Assembly (NCBI RefSeq): GCF_023715725.1
Contig: NZ_JAMBOT010000019.1
Span: 1 to 43,659 of the forward strand
Length of the DNA stretch: 43,659 nt
Direction of reading: 5' to 3'
DNA from: Paenibacillus pasadenensis
GTDB lineage: Bacteria > Bacillota > Bacilli > Paenibacillales > Paenibacillaceae
Below the pieces are notes generated by a model. It saw nothing but the letters and a program-made list of their open reading frames with translations. It was not told where the DNA came from and did no database searches. The position numbers and the translations under genes are program-made. Of the stretch, positions 15,714 to 22,873 are shown piece after piece (the stretch's first letter is position 1; every line of letters begins with the position of its first letter).

Positions 15714-15888
15714 CAAAAGGTGCTGCGGGCGGAGCAATCTCCGGCAGCTTAATAGGGAAGCCGATGCAACTTCGGCGCGGTCCCGCCACTGTAACGCCGA
15801 GCGGCTGCCTATGAACCACTGTTCCCTCAGGGAACGGGAAGGGGGGCAGCGTCCTGCCATGACGCGAAGCCAGGAGACCTGCCTTTTG
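15714..15888 (+). promoter_or_regulatory. Cobalamin (B12) riboswitch
   Basis: The closing stem P1 is formed by CAAAAGG (15714-15720) and CCTTTTG (15882-15888). Inside are the conserved AATAGGGAAGCC, the B12 box GCCACTG (15785-15791) and GAAGCCAGGAGACCTGCC, in the order and spacing of the cobalamin aptamer. A terminator hairpin about 80 bases downstream suggests that B12 binding stops transcription of the ECF transport genes that follow. Confidence 0.95.
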
Positions 15889-15967
15889 ATCCAATCGGTC
15901 AAGCCCACGAGGATGGGGTGTCGGCGGACTCAAGAGGTATTTTCTTTGGGCGGTCCGCTTGTCATTC

Positions 15968-15996
15968 GCATCTTCCGCTACGGGAGATGCTTTTTG
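15968..15996 (+). terminator. Riboswitch-controlled terminator
   Basis: GCATCTTCC (15968-15976) pairs with GGGAGATGC (15982-15990) around GCTAC, followed by TTTTTG. It sits between the cobalamin aptamer and the first gene of the operon, as expected for transcriptional attenuation. Confidence 0.85.
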
Positions 15997-16068
15997 CCGT
16001 TTATGGAAGACCGGGCGGCGTGCGCGGACGGAATCAATAAAGTGTTTGTATAGATTGGGGAGAGTGGA

Positions 16069-16926
16069 ATGAAACGTTCAACAGGCTGGGCCCGCCACAA
16101 ATGGAAGCTGCTCGGCATTCCCGCCGCCGCGCTGATCGTGGCCGGAACGGCATGGCTATACAGCGGGGCAGCGGGAGGCGGCGCCGGAGAGCGGCAGACG
16201 GCCGCGCTCCAAAGCACCGCGCCGGCTGCGAGCGCATCGCCGCAGCCAAGCCCGGACGGCGCCGGCGGGGCGGGGTCGCAGACCGCCCCGCCGCCGACAG
16301 GAGCGCCGGAGGACGATTCGTCCTCCGGCGGCCGCGGCGAGGCCGATGCGCAGCCGGGGACAGGGACAGGGGCTGACGCAGGAGCGTCAGCGGATGCGTC
16401 CCCGTCCCCTTCCCCGGCGAAGACGGCCGCGCCGCAGGCCACGGCGAAGCCGGGAGCGGCGGGAGCGGCGGGGGATAAACCCGCCGCAACGCCGCCCGCC
16501 GGAGGGGCGAAGCCCGGGGGCGGGAAGGCTGGCCCGTCCGAGAAGCCGCAGCCGAAGGAAAAGACGGTGCAGCTGAGCATCGTCGGCCCAGAAGATACGG
16601 GAACGATACTGGACTCCGCCAAGGTGGAGATCGGAGAGGATTCCACCGTCATGGACGCGCTTAAAAAAGCGACGCGCAGCGGCAAAATCCAGCTGGAGTT
16701 CAAGGGAACCGGAGCCGCCGCTTATGTGGTCGGCATCGACAATATTTATGAATTCGATAACGGCCCCGGCAGCGGCTGGCTGTTCAGCGTGAACGGAGAA
16801 TTCCCCAAAAAAAGCGCAGGAAGTTATGCGCTTAAGCCGGGCGACGAGGTGCGCTGGATGTACACGCTTGATTACGGCGACGATCTGGGCGCTCCTGATG
16901 CAAGCGGCACGCAAGGCGGCGGCTGA
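16069..16926 (+). CDS. DUF4430 (transcobalamin-C-like) surface protein
   Basis: A 285-residue exported protein: N-terminal basic stretch and hydrophobic helix (about 13-33), a long Ala/Gly/Pro/Ser linker (about 34-165) and a C-terminal DUF4430 domain (about 167-275) with DSTVMDALKKAT, a VVGIDNIYEFDNG stretch, GSGWLFSVNGEFPKKSAGSY and LKPGDEVRWMYTLDYG. This domain is related to the C-terminal half of eukaryotic transcobalamin and intrinsic factor. No lipobox is seen, so it is probably held by the N-terminal helix. It is the first gene behind the B12 riboswitch and lies directly before the ECF genes (stop and next start overlap, TGATG), which argues for cobalamin capture at the cell surface. 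GGGGAGAG precedes the ATG. Confidence 0.85.
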   Translation: MKRSTGWARHKWKLLGIPAAALIVAGTAWLYSGAAGGGAGERQTAALQSTAPAASASPQPSPDGAGGAGSQTAPPPTGAPEDDSSSGGRGEADAQPGTGTGADAGASADASPSPSPAKTAAPQATAKPGAAGAAGDKPAATPPAGGAKPGGGKAGPSEKPQPKEKTVQLSIVGPEDTGTILDSAKVEIGEDSTVMDALKKATRSGKIQLEFKGTGAAAYVVGIDNIYEFDNGPGSGWLFSVNGEFPKKSAGSYALKPGDEVRWMYTLDYGDDLGAPDASGTQGGG

Positions 16927-17813
16927 TGGTTTACGGATTCGCCAGCCTTCATCCCCGCGTATGCTTCCTATATTTTGCGCTGCTGCTGTCATTCTGCATG
17001 CTGTTTCTGCATCCGCTGCTGTTAGGCGCAACGCTGGCGGCAGTTATTGGCCTTAATCTATCGCTGGACGGCGGACGGGCTTTGCGCAGAAGCATCGGCG
17101 GATATATGATTCTAGCTTTGTTTATATTTATCGTTAACCCGCTATTCTCCAGCAGAGGGGCAACGATTCTGTTTTATGTGTGGGATCGGGCGGTTACGTT
17201 GGAGTCGGTCGTTTACGGCGCGCTGTTCAGCGTGTCGATGCTCTGTTTGCTGATCGCCTTCACTGCCCTGAATTTGGTGTTAAACCCGGGCAAACTGCTG
17301 CTTTTGCTGTCGCCGATTGCGCCGCAAACGGCTTTTGCGGTAACGGTAACGATGCGTTTTGTGCCGCTGTTGACCCGGCGTCTCAAAGCCATTATGACGG
17401 TACAGCGGGCAATGGGCTATTTTACCGACGGTATGGGCCGCAGACGTTACGCGCGTGAGGCGATGGAGACGCTGCATGCGCTTGTCTCCTGGTCGCTGGA
17501 GGAGGCGCTGCAGACGGCGGCGTCCATGCGTTCGAGAGGGTATGGCATTGGCCGCCGAAGCAGCGCTGACGAGCAGACAATGGATGGGCGCGATTGGCTT
17601 GTATGCTGGGTTTTGCTCGTTGTCGGCGGAAACAGTCTGATCGGCCGTCTTATGGGCGTGCATGCGTATGAGGTATACCCGCGTCTGGAACCGCTTGGAG
17701 AATCGCCGCTCGGCTGGCTGCATTTGGCGAGTTATCTGGCTTTTCTGGCGCTGCCGCTTATTATGAATGAAAAGGAGAGGCTGCATTGGCGTCATATCAG
17801 ATCGAACATGTAA
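16926..17813 (+). CDS. ECF transporter transmembrane component EcfT (CbiQ-like)
   Basis: A 295-residue integral membrane protein with about six hydrophobic segments. The cytoplasmic coupling region carries MRFVPLLTRRLKAIMTVQRA (143-162) and AASMRSRGYG (198-207), corresponding to the conserved Arg-Gly helices that dock onto the ECF ATPases. It transmits ATP-driven motion to the substrate-binding S component. Its start overlaps the stop of the DUF4430 gene and its end overlaps the ATPase gene by 28 bases, so the operon is tightly coupled. Control by the upstream B12 riboswitch makes cobalamin or a precursor the likely substrate. Confidence 0.88.
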   Translation: MVYGFASLHPRVCFLYFALLLSFCMLFLHPLLLGATLAAVIGLNLSLDGGRALRRSIGGYMILALFIFIVNPLFSSRGATILFYVWDRAVTLESVVYGALFSVSMLCLLIAFTALNLVLNPGKLLLLLSPIAPQTAFAVTVTMRFVPLLTRRLKAIMTVQRAMGYFTDGMGRRRYAREAMETLHALVSWSLEEALQTAASMRSRGYGIGRRSSADEQTMDGRDWLVCWVLLVVGGNSLIGRLMGVHAYEVYPRLEPLGESPLGWLHLASYLAFLALPLIMNEKERLHWRHIRSNM

Positions 17814-19822
17814 ACTTTCGCTACCCCGGTTCGGAAGAGCTCAGGCTGAAGGACGTCAGCCTGTCCATTGAAGAAGGGGAGTTTGTGCTGTTATGCGGCC
17901 CGTCGGGCTCAGGCAAAACGACACTGCTGCGCCAGCTGAAACGGGAGGCTGCTCCAGAGGGCCGGCTGGAGGGCAGCATCCGTTACGATGGAGAGCCGCT
18001 GGATTCGCTGCCGCCTCGCCGCTCGGCGGAGGAGATCGGCATGGTGTTCCAGGACCCGGACAGCCAGATTGTCATGAGCACCGTATGGCAGGAGCTGGCG
18101 TTTGCGTTGGAGAACCTCGGTTATCCGGCGGCAGCGATTCAGCGTAGACTTGGCGAGCTGGTGCCGTTTTTCGGCATGGAGGGCTGGCTGCACCGTGAAG
18201 TGCATGAGCTGTCCGGCGGGCAAAAGCAGCTGCTCAACCTGGCATCCGTCATGTCGCTCCGGCCCAAAACACTGCTGCTCGACGAGCCGACCGCACAGCT
18301 CGATCCCGTTGCAGCCCGCGAGTTCATCGGACTGCTGTCGCGGCTGAACGAGGAGCTTGGCCTCACAATTGTCATCTCGGAGCATCGCTTCGAGGATTTA
18401 TTCCCTTTGGCTTCGCGGGTCGTGCTGCTGCGGGACGGGCGCATCGCCTGCAATGCAACGCCGCGAGAGGCCGCGCTGCGGATCGGCGGCGAAGGGAGCA
18501 TGGAGGCTTTGCGCTTCCTGCCGTCGATTGCCCGGATGTTCGCCCAGACGGAAGCGAACGGGAAATCGGTTATGGCGTTTGAGCCGGAAGGGATGAACCC
18601 CCAATCTACATTTGCTGCTCTGTCTTCGCCAGCTAGGAACAGTCCGGCCGCCGACGTTCCTCAAGCCAGCTATGCGGAACAGGAGGGAACGCGCTTTTCT
18701 GGCGAAGACGCTCCCACTGCTAAGGGACGCGCCGCCAGCGTGCCGCTCACAGTACGCGAGGGAAAAGCTTGGCTGCGCGGCTCGCAGGACCGGCTTGCAA
18801 CGCAGCTTGCTTTTGCCGGAACGGCAGCCGCCAGCGGCTTATCCGGCACTGCAAGTGCGGCAGCTGGCAATGTAGCATCCAGCGTCGCCGGAACGGCAGC
18901 CGCAAGCGGCATATCCGGCACTGCAAGTGCGGCAGCTGGCAATGTAGCATCCAGCGTCGCCGGAACGGCAGCCGCCAGCGGCTCATCCGGCACTGCCGGC
19001 ACAGCCGCTGGCAGCAGCAAATCCAACGCCCCCAGCAGCCCGGACGCTCCGGCTCTGCTGGAATGCCGGGAGCTCGTTTTTGCCTACGGCAAAGACGAGG
19101 CGCTTGTGCTCAACCGGCTGTCGCTGGAGGTTGAGCAGGGCCAATGGATGGCGCTTTTTGGCAGCAACGGCGCGGGCAAGTCGACGCTGCTGCAGTGCAT
19201 CGCGGGCGCGCTTGAGCCGCAGCGGGGTGCTATTAGCCTTGGTGGAGAGAAGCTTGGCCGCCGCAAGCTGCAGGGCGGGTCCGAAGCGCGCAGCCGGATC
19301 GGCTATGTCGCGCAGAACCCGCTGCTTTATTTTACGCGGGATACGGTTGGCAGCCAGCTGGAGGACCGGCTTCGCAGGCTCGGGCTGGAGCGCTCCGCTT
19401 CTCCTCTGGCAGAATTGGAGGAGCTGCTGGAGCTAGGCGGTTTGCAGGACCGGCATCCCTACGACATTAGCGGCGGCCAGCAGCAGAAGCTTGCGCTGCT
19501 CCTGGTGCTGCTTGGGCAGCCGGAGCTGCTGCTGCTCGACGAGCCGACTAAAGGGCTTGATCCGGAGTCCAAACACCGGCTGGCCGGACTGCTGGAAAAC
19601 ATCCGCTCCAAAGGAACAACGCTGCTTATGGTCAGTCACGATGTCGAATTCGCCGCTGCCTATACGGACCGCTGCGGTCTGTTGTTCGACGGGCAAATGG
19701 CCGGACTGCAGAGCACCCGCGATTTTATGAAAGACAACTATTATTACACAACCGCTGTTCGCCGCGCCGCCGGAGAGCTGCTGCCGGAGCTGCTGACGCT
19801 TAAGGATTTGGGCTATGATTAA
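17786..19822 (+). CDS. Fused double ATPase of ECF transporter (EcfA-EcfA')
   Basis: A 678-residue protein with two ABC ATPase domains in one chain. NBD1 (about 3-240): Walker A GPSGSGKTT (38-46), signature LSGGQ (142-146), Walker B LLLDEP (163-168). NBD2 (about 440-650): Walker A GSNGAGKST (459-467), ISGGQQQ and LLLLDEPTKGLD. Together they replace the separate EcfA1 and EcfA2 subunits. The linker of about 180 residues is unusually long, and includes a 24-residue Ala/Gly/Ser repeat (two full copies and a part) encoded by a near-perfect 72-bp DNA repeat. The start is TTG, supported by AAAGGAGAGG; the first codons overlap the end of the EcfT gene. Its last codons overlap the S component start. 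Confidence 0.93.
   Translation: MASYQIEHVNFRYPGSEELRLKDVSLSIEEGEFVLLCGPSGSGKTTLLRQLKREAAPEGRLEGSIRYDGEPLDSLPPRRSAEEIGMVFQDPDSQIVMSTVWQELAFALENLGYPAAAIQRRLGELVPFFGMEGWLHREVHELSGGQKQLLNLASVMSLRPKTLLLDEPTAQLDPVAAREFIGLLSRLNEELGLTIVISEHRFEDLFPLASRVVLLRDGRIACNATPREAALRIGGEGSMEALRFLPSIARMFAQTEANGKSVMAFEPEGMNPQSTFAALSSPARNSPAADVPQASYAEQEGTRFSGEDAPTAKGRAASVPLTVREGKAWLRGSQDRLATQLAFAGTAAASGLSGTASAAAGNVASSVAGTAAASGISGTASAAAGNVASSVAGTAAASGSSGTAGTAAGSSKSNAPSSPDAPALLECRELVFAYGKDEALVLNRLSLEVEQGQWMALFGSNGAGKSTLLQCIAGALEPQRGAISLGGEKLGRRKLQGGSEARSRIGYVAQNPLLYFTRDTVGSQLEDRLRRLGLERSASPLAELEELLELGGLQDRHPYDISGGQQQKLALLLVLLGQPELLLLDEPTKGLDPESKHRLAGLLENIRSKGTTLLMVSHDVEFAAAYTDRCGLLFDGQMAGLQSTRDFMKDNYYYTTAVRRAAGELLPELLTLKDLGYD
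18815..19012 (+). repeat. 72-bp in-frame tandem repeat in the ECF ATPase linker
   Basis: Units begin at 18815, 18887 and 18959; the first two are full length and nearly identical, the third is partial. Each encodes AGTAAASG-SGTASAAAGNVA-SSV. The 72-bp period keeps the frame, so copy number can change without breaking the ATPase. Confidence 0.92.
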
Positions 19823-20507
19823 AGGCCGTACGGGATGGGCTGTATATGCGCTGTGTTTTGCCGCAGCGGGGGCTGTACTGCTGGCAACAATGTGGAGGAG
19901 AGAGCTTTACTTGCCGCTAAGCCTCCTTATGGTTTTTTTAGCGATGCTGCCGTTTTTCATCCGGTTTGAGCGCCGCAGACTGCGTGCGGAGGAGCTGCTG
20001 CTCATCGCCATGCTTGGCGCAATCGCGGCGGTCAGCCGCATTCCGTTTGCGCCGCTGCCGAGCGTGCAGCCGGTGTCGTTTGTTGTTATTATGGCGGCGC
20101 TTGTGTTTGGAGCGGAGACAGGCTTTCTCGTTGGCGCAATCGCCGCGATCGTCTCCAATCTGTTTCTCGGCCAAGGACCGTGGACGCCATGGCAAATGTT
20201 CAGCTGGGGCATGATCGGATTCACGGCAGGTTTGCTGCGCAACACCCGGTTCATGGGAAGCTTGTGGGGCAAAAACCTATTTGGCCTCGTCTGGGGATTT
20301 CTTTTCGGCTGGATTATGAACCTGTGGGGGCTGCTCGGATTTGTCGAAACGCTGAATTGGCAGGTCGTTTTTGCCTCATACGCCGCCAGCTTTGCCTTCG
20401 ATTTGACGCATGGCCTGTCGAATGTGTTTTTCCTAACGCTGTTTTCCGGCATCTGGCTCAAAATTTTGGGCCGAGTCAAGCTGAAATACGGATTGTTAGA
20501 GCATTAG
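19815..20507 (+). CDS. ECF transporter S component, probably for cobalamin
   Basis: A 230-residue membrane protein with about six or seven hydrophobic segments. It contains EELLLIAMLGAIAAVSRIPF and PSVQPVSFVVIMAALVFG, typical of vitamin S components of the DUF3816/CbrT-like group, and ends with a short basic tail. It overlaps the ATPase gene by 8 bases and closes the riboswitch-controlled operon, which is followed by a strong terminator. Substrate binding would occur outside the membrane, with release after EcfT and the ATPases topple it. Cobalamin is inferred from the riboswitch, not from residues I can identify; cobinamide or another corrinoid is possible. Confidence 0.8.
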   Translation: MIKGRTGWAVYALCFAAAGAVLLATMWRRELYLPLSLLMVFLAMLPFFIRFERRRLRAEELLLIAMLGAIAAVSRIPFAPLPSVQPVSFVVIMAALVFGAETGFLVGAIAAIVSNLFLGQGPWTPWQMFSWGMIGFTAGLLRNTRFMGSLWGKNLFGLVWGFLFGWIMNLWGLLGFVETLNWQVVFASYAASFAFDLTHGLSNVFFLTLFSGIWLKILGRVKLKYGLLEH

Positions 20508-20534
20508 AGCGCCTGCCTGTTAATCCGCGCAAGA

Positions 20535-20575
20535 AAAAACCGTTTCAGCCGCAATCGGCTTGAAACGGTTTTTGG
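20535..20575. terminator. Strong bidirectional terminator
   Basis: AAAAACCGTTTCAGCCG pairs with CGGCTTGAAACGGTTTTT around CAAT. It ends the B12 operon on + and serves the small convergent gene on -. Confidence 0.92.
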
Positions 20576-20587
20576 TTTTAACGATCG

Positions 20588-20761
20588 TTACAACTTCCAT
20601 CCTAAAGAATCCAAAAGCCAATTCAGCGCCACGAGCGCCACGGCCAAATAGAGCAGCATGTTCAGCCAATCTTTGCGGGAGAGCCGGAGATCCTGGACAA
20701 GATGAAAAACGGACCAGACGAAGATGACCAAATACGCGAGCTGAAGTACAATGGACGGCAT
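20588..20761 (-). CDS. 57-residue membrane protein
   Basis: A small hydrophobic protein, MPSIVLQLAYLVIFVWSVFH at the N-terminus, a charged middle (DLRLSRKDW) and a second hydrophobic segment (LNMLLYLAVALVALNWLL): a two-helix hairpin. The frame continues far upstream, but GAGAGGGG 8 bases before the ATG at 20761 makes the short form the likely product; an ATG two codons earlier is an alternative. No family recognised. It is divergent from the phosphatase gene. Confidence 0.6.
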   Translation of the reverse strand: MPSIVLQLAYLVIFVWSVFHLVQDLRLSRKDWLNMLLYLAVALVALNWLLDSLGWKL

Positions 20762-20854
20762 GATCATTTCCCCTCTCGGCAAGGTGTTGAAGAAGACTTG
20801 CTGGTATATCATATGAGCGTAGAATAGAGATATGACGGATGATAAGAGATAATT

Positions 20855-20868
20855 TGAAAGCGTTTGCG
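20855..20868. promoter_or_regulatory. Probable cre site between divergent genes
   Basis: TGAAAGCGTTTGCG matches the CcpA consensus TGWAARCGYTWNCW at 13 of 14 positions. It lies 42 bases before the histidine phosphatase gene and could also affect the divergent small membrane protein. Confidence 0.5.
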
Positions 20869-20910
20869 AAATAGTTTGCTGCTGAAATTCGAACGCTTTA
20901 GGAGGCCTGA

Positions 20911-21492
20911 ATGAGAGCGACGGTTTATATGATTCGACATGCGGAATCGGTTTACAAGCATGGGGAAGAGAGCAGCCGCGGCCTTTCAGAAAAGGGTTTG
21001 CGTGACACCCTTCAGGTGCGGGAGCTGCTTGCCAAGGAAGAGATACATCTCGTATTTTCAAGCCCGTACATCAGAGCGGTTCAAACGGTTCAGCCGCTGG
21101 CGGATGCCAAAGGGCTGCACGTTCAGCTGTGCGAGGAGTTTAGAGAGCGATCCATCGCCGGAGACGACGTTGCCGCTTCCTGGGAGCAGGTTGTGGGCGC
21201 GATGCGCCGCTCTTTTACCGATAAGGACTACGCTCTGCCCGGCGGGGAGTCGGCAAATGAGGCTTGCTTGCGAGCCGTTACAGCCATGGAGGAGCTGCTG
21301 AGGGGCTTTGCCGGACAAGGAATTGCCGTCGGCACGCATGGGAGAATTATGTCCGCGATGCTGCATCATTGGGATGCCAATTACGGATTCGATTTCTGGC
21401 AAAACGCATCTATGCCGGATGTATACAAGCTCAGCTTTGACGGCGGACGGCTGGTGGATGCGGAACGGATGTGGACGCCTGAAGCGGAATGA
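20911..21492 (+). CDS. Histidine phosphatase family protein
   Basis: A 193-residue phosphoglycerate-mutase-like phosphatase. The RHG-type motif is IRHAES with phospho-acceptor H10 and R9; R55 in SPYIRAVQT, acidic residues in the EEFRERSIAG stretch (from E75) and H143 in GTHGRI complete the expected pocket. Proteins of this length include broad-specificity phosphatases and alpha-ribazole phosphatases (CobC-like). Given the cobalamin operon 400 bases upstream, a corrinoid role deserves mention, but a separate terminator and promoter region make it only a possibility. AGGAGG lies 6 bases before the ATG, and a probable cre site lies in front. Confidence 0.88.
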   Translation: MRATVYMIRHAESVYKHGEESSRGLSEKGLRDTLQVRELLAKEEIHLVFSSPYIRAVQTVQPLADAKGLHVQLCEEFRERSIAGDDVAASWEQVVGAMRRSFTDKDYALPGGESANEACLRAVTAMEELLRGFAGQGIAVGTHGRIMSAMLHHWDANYGFDFWQNASMPDVYKLSFDGGRLVDAERMWTPEAE

Positions 21493-21570
21493 CTTTCAAA
21501 ATATCGGATAATCACATGGAGGTTCTCGGCGGGCGCTCGTAGGGGAGGATGAAGCAGGCACTCTTTTTAG

Positions 21571-22001
21571 AGTAAACAAGGCCTTTATTGGTCTTATATT
21601 GTTTGAAATGCGATGAAATTTGAAAATAAGGCCTTTATCGGTCTTATTTTTGTCCGAACACGTGGTTGAAGTGAAAATAAGACCTTTATTGGTCTTATAT
21701 TTGTCCGAACACGTGGTTGAAGTGAAAATAAGACCTTTATTGGTCTTATATTTGTCCGAACACGTGGTTGAAGTGAAAATAAGACCTTTATTGGTCTTAT
21801 ATTTGTCCGAACACGTGATTGAAGTGAAAATAAGGCCTTTATTGGTCTTATATTTGTCAGAACACGTGGTTGAAGTGAAAATAAGGCCTTTATTGGTCTT
21901 ATATTTGTCCGAACACGTAGTTGAAGTGAAAATAAGGCCTTTATTGGTCTTATATTTGTCAGAACACGTGATTGAAGTGAAAATAAGGCCTTAATGGTCT
22001 T
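21571..22001. repeat. Tandem hairpin array 1 (51-bp period, nine units)
   Basis: Nine direct repeats with anchors 50-51 bp apart from 21581; the first and last are degenerate. Each holds TAAGACC (or TAAGGCC), a 6-base loop TTTATT and GGTCTTA, a stem of 7 pairs, then a linker with TTTGTCCGAACACGTGGTTG containing CACGTG. The array lies between the convergent 3' ends of the phosphatase and acetyltransferase genes. Because 51 is divisible by 3 one frame stays open for 124 codons, but it lacks a ribosome binding site and starts inside the repeat. Confidence 0.93.
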
Positions 22002-22104
22002 AACATGGTGAAGAGGAGGACAAGCCAGGCGGTTGGAGCCTAATACTTGTCCCTAAGAATGAGCAGTCCGTTCAATTTGGTTCCAGGCTCGCGCCCGTCA
22101 GCTC

Positions 22105-22656
22105 TTACCGACTAGGGTACAACACGTCGAATTCCCGCCGCAGCATCCCGTAAATTAGCTCGTCGTGGCGGCGTCCGTTTGTAAACATTTGCTCCCGTAA
22201 GCGGCCCTCCAGCTGGAATCCAAGCGATTCCTGGAACTTGATCGAGGCTTCGTTGAAGCCGTACACATGGGCAGTGGCTTTTTCATAACGCAGCTCGTGG
22301 AAAAAATACCGCAGCAGCAGAAGTACAGCTTCAGACGAGTACCCTTTACGCCAATGCGGGCGGAAAAGGGCGATGCCGTATTGGAAGCTTCCGCCTCGGG
22401 GATCGCAGTGATGGGCGTTCAAACTTCCGACCAGCTCGCCATCAAGCGTCTCGATCACAAGAGCCACGCTGTCGCCCTCGGGCTCCTCTTCCGCTTTTTT
22501 TTCCGCCCATTGCCGGGTCCCTTCCTCGGAGCGCGGAAAATAGATCAGGTCGCATGCTCTCGCCGCTTCCATATCTCCATCGTTATCGTGAAAAAGCTCC
22601 CAATCCTCAGGATTAATCGGCCGCAAACGAACGCGCGCTCCTTGCCAGCTCATCAT
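22105..22656 (-). CDS. GNAT-family acetyltransferase (RimJ/RimL-like)
   Basis: A 183-residue N-acetyltransferase. It opens with VRLRPINPEDWELF, has the beta-4/acetyl-CoA region with FQYGIALFRPHWRKGYSSEA (the RKGYSSEA loop binds the pyrophosphate of acetyl-CoA) and the C-terminal HVYGFNEASIKFQESLGFQL followed by EGRLREQMFTNGRRHDE, typical of the RimJ/RimL subgroup. AAGGAGG lies 7 bases before the first ATG. The substrate (a ribosomal protein N-terminus, small amine or antibiotic) cannot be read from the sequence. It stands alone, convergent with the phosphatase gene across the hairpin array. Confidence 0.88.
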   Translation of the reverse strand: MMSWQGARVRLRPINPEDWELFHDNDGDMEAARACDLIYFPRSEEGTRQWAEKKAEEEPEGDSVALVIETLDGELVGSLNAHHCDPRGGSFQYGIALFRPHWRKGYSSEAVLLLLRYFFHELRYEKATAHVYGFNEASIKFQESLGFQLEGRLREQMFTNGRRHDELIYGMLRREFDVLYPSR

Positions 22657-22813
22657 TGCTTGTCCTCCTTTTGAGTAAAAAAAGCGCCCCTAAAGCCAAA
22701 GTCTAACCTTCCAATCCGTCCGTTGGCAATTCTGATTTCTCGTTCAGGCTTGTCATTCCAATGTATTCTATTTTACCCGTTCGGGCAGGGAGAGTTTAAA
22801 TATAGTTAAATTT

Positions 22814-22844
22814 AAAGCCAGGCTCCGTGTAGGAAACCTGGCTT
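22814..22844 (-). terminator. Terminator of the aminomutase gene
   Basis: On the minus strand AAGCCAGGTTTCC pairs with GGAGCCTGGCTT (with a small internal mismatch), followed by TAAATTTAACT. It lies 30 bases past the stop of the aminomutase gene. Confidence 0.7.
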
Positions 22845-22873
22845 GCACGTTGTTGAACGATCGTCTCCGCAGT

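Noticed and set aside
20911..21492. Assignment of the phosphatase as CobC in the B12 pathway
   Set aside because: Proximity to the B12 operon is suggestive, but a terminator, a divergent gene and a separate promoter region intervene, and no specificity residues can be read.
21620..21994. 124-codon repeat frame (17-residue period) in array 1
   Set aside because: No ribosome binding site, starts within a repeat, and the openness follows from a 51-bp period without stops.
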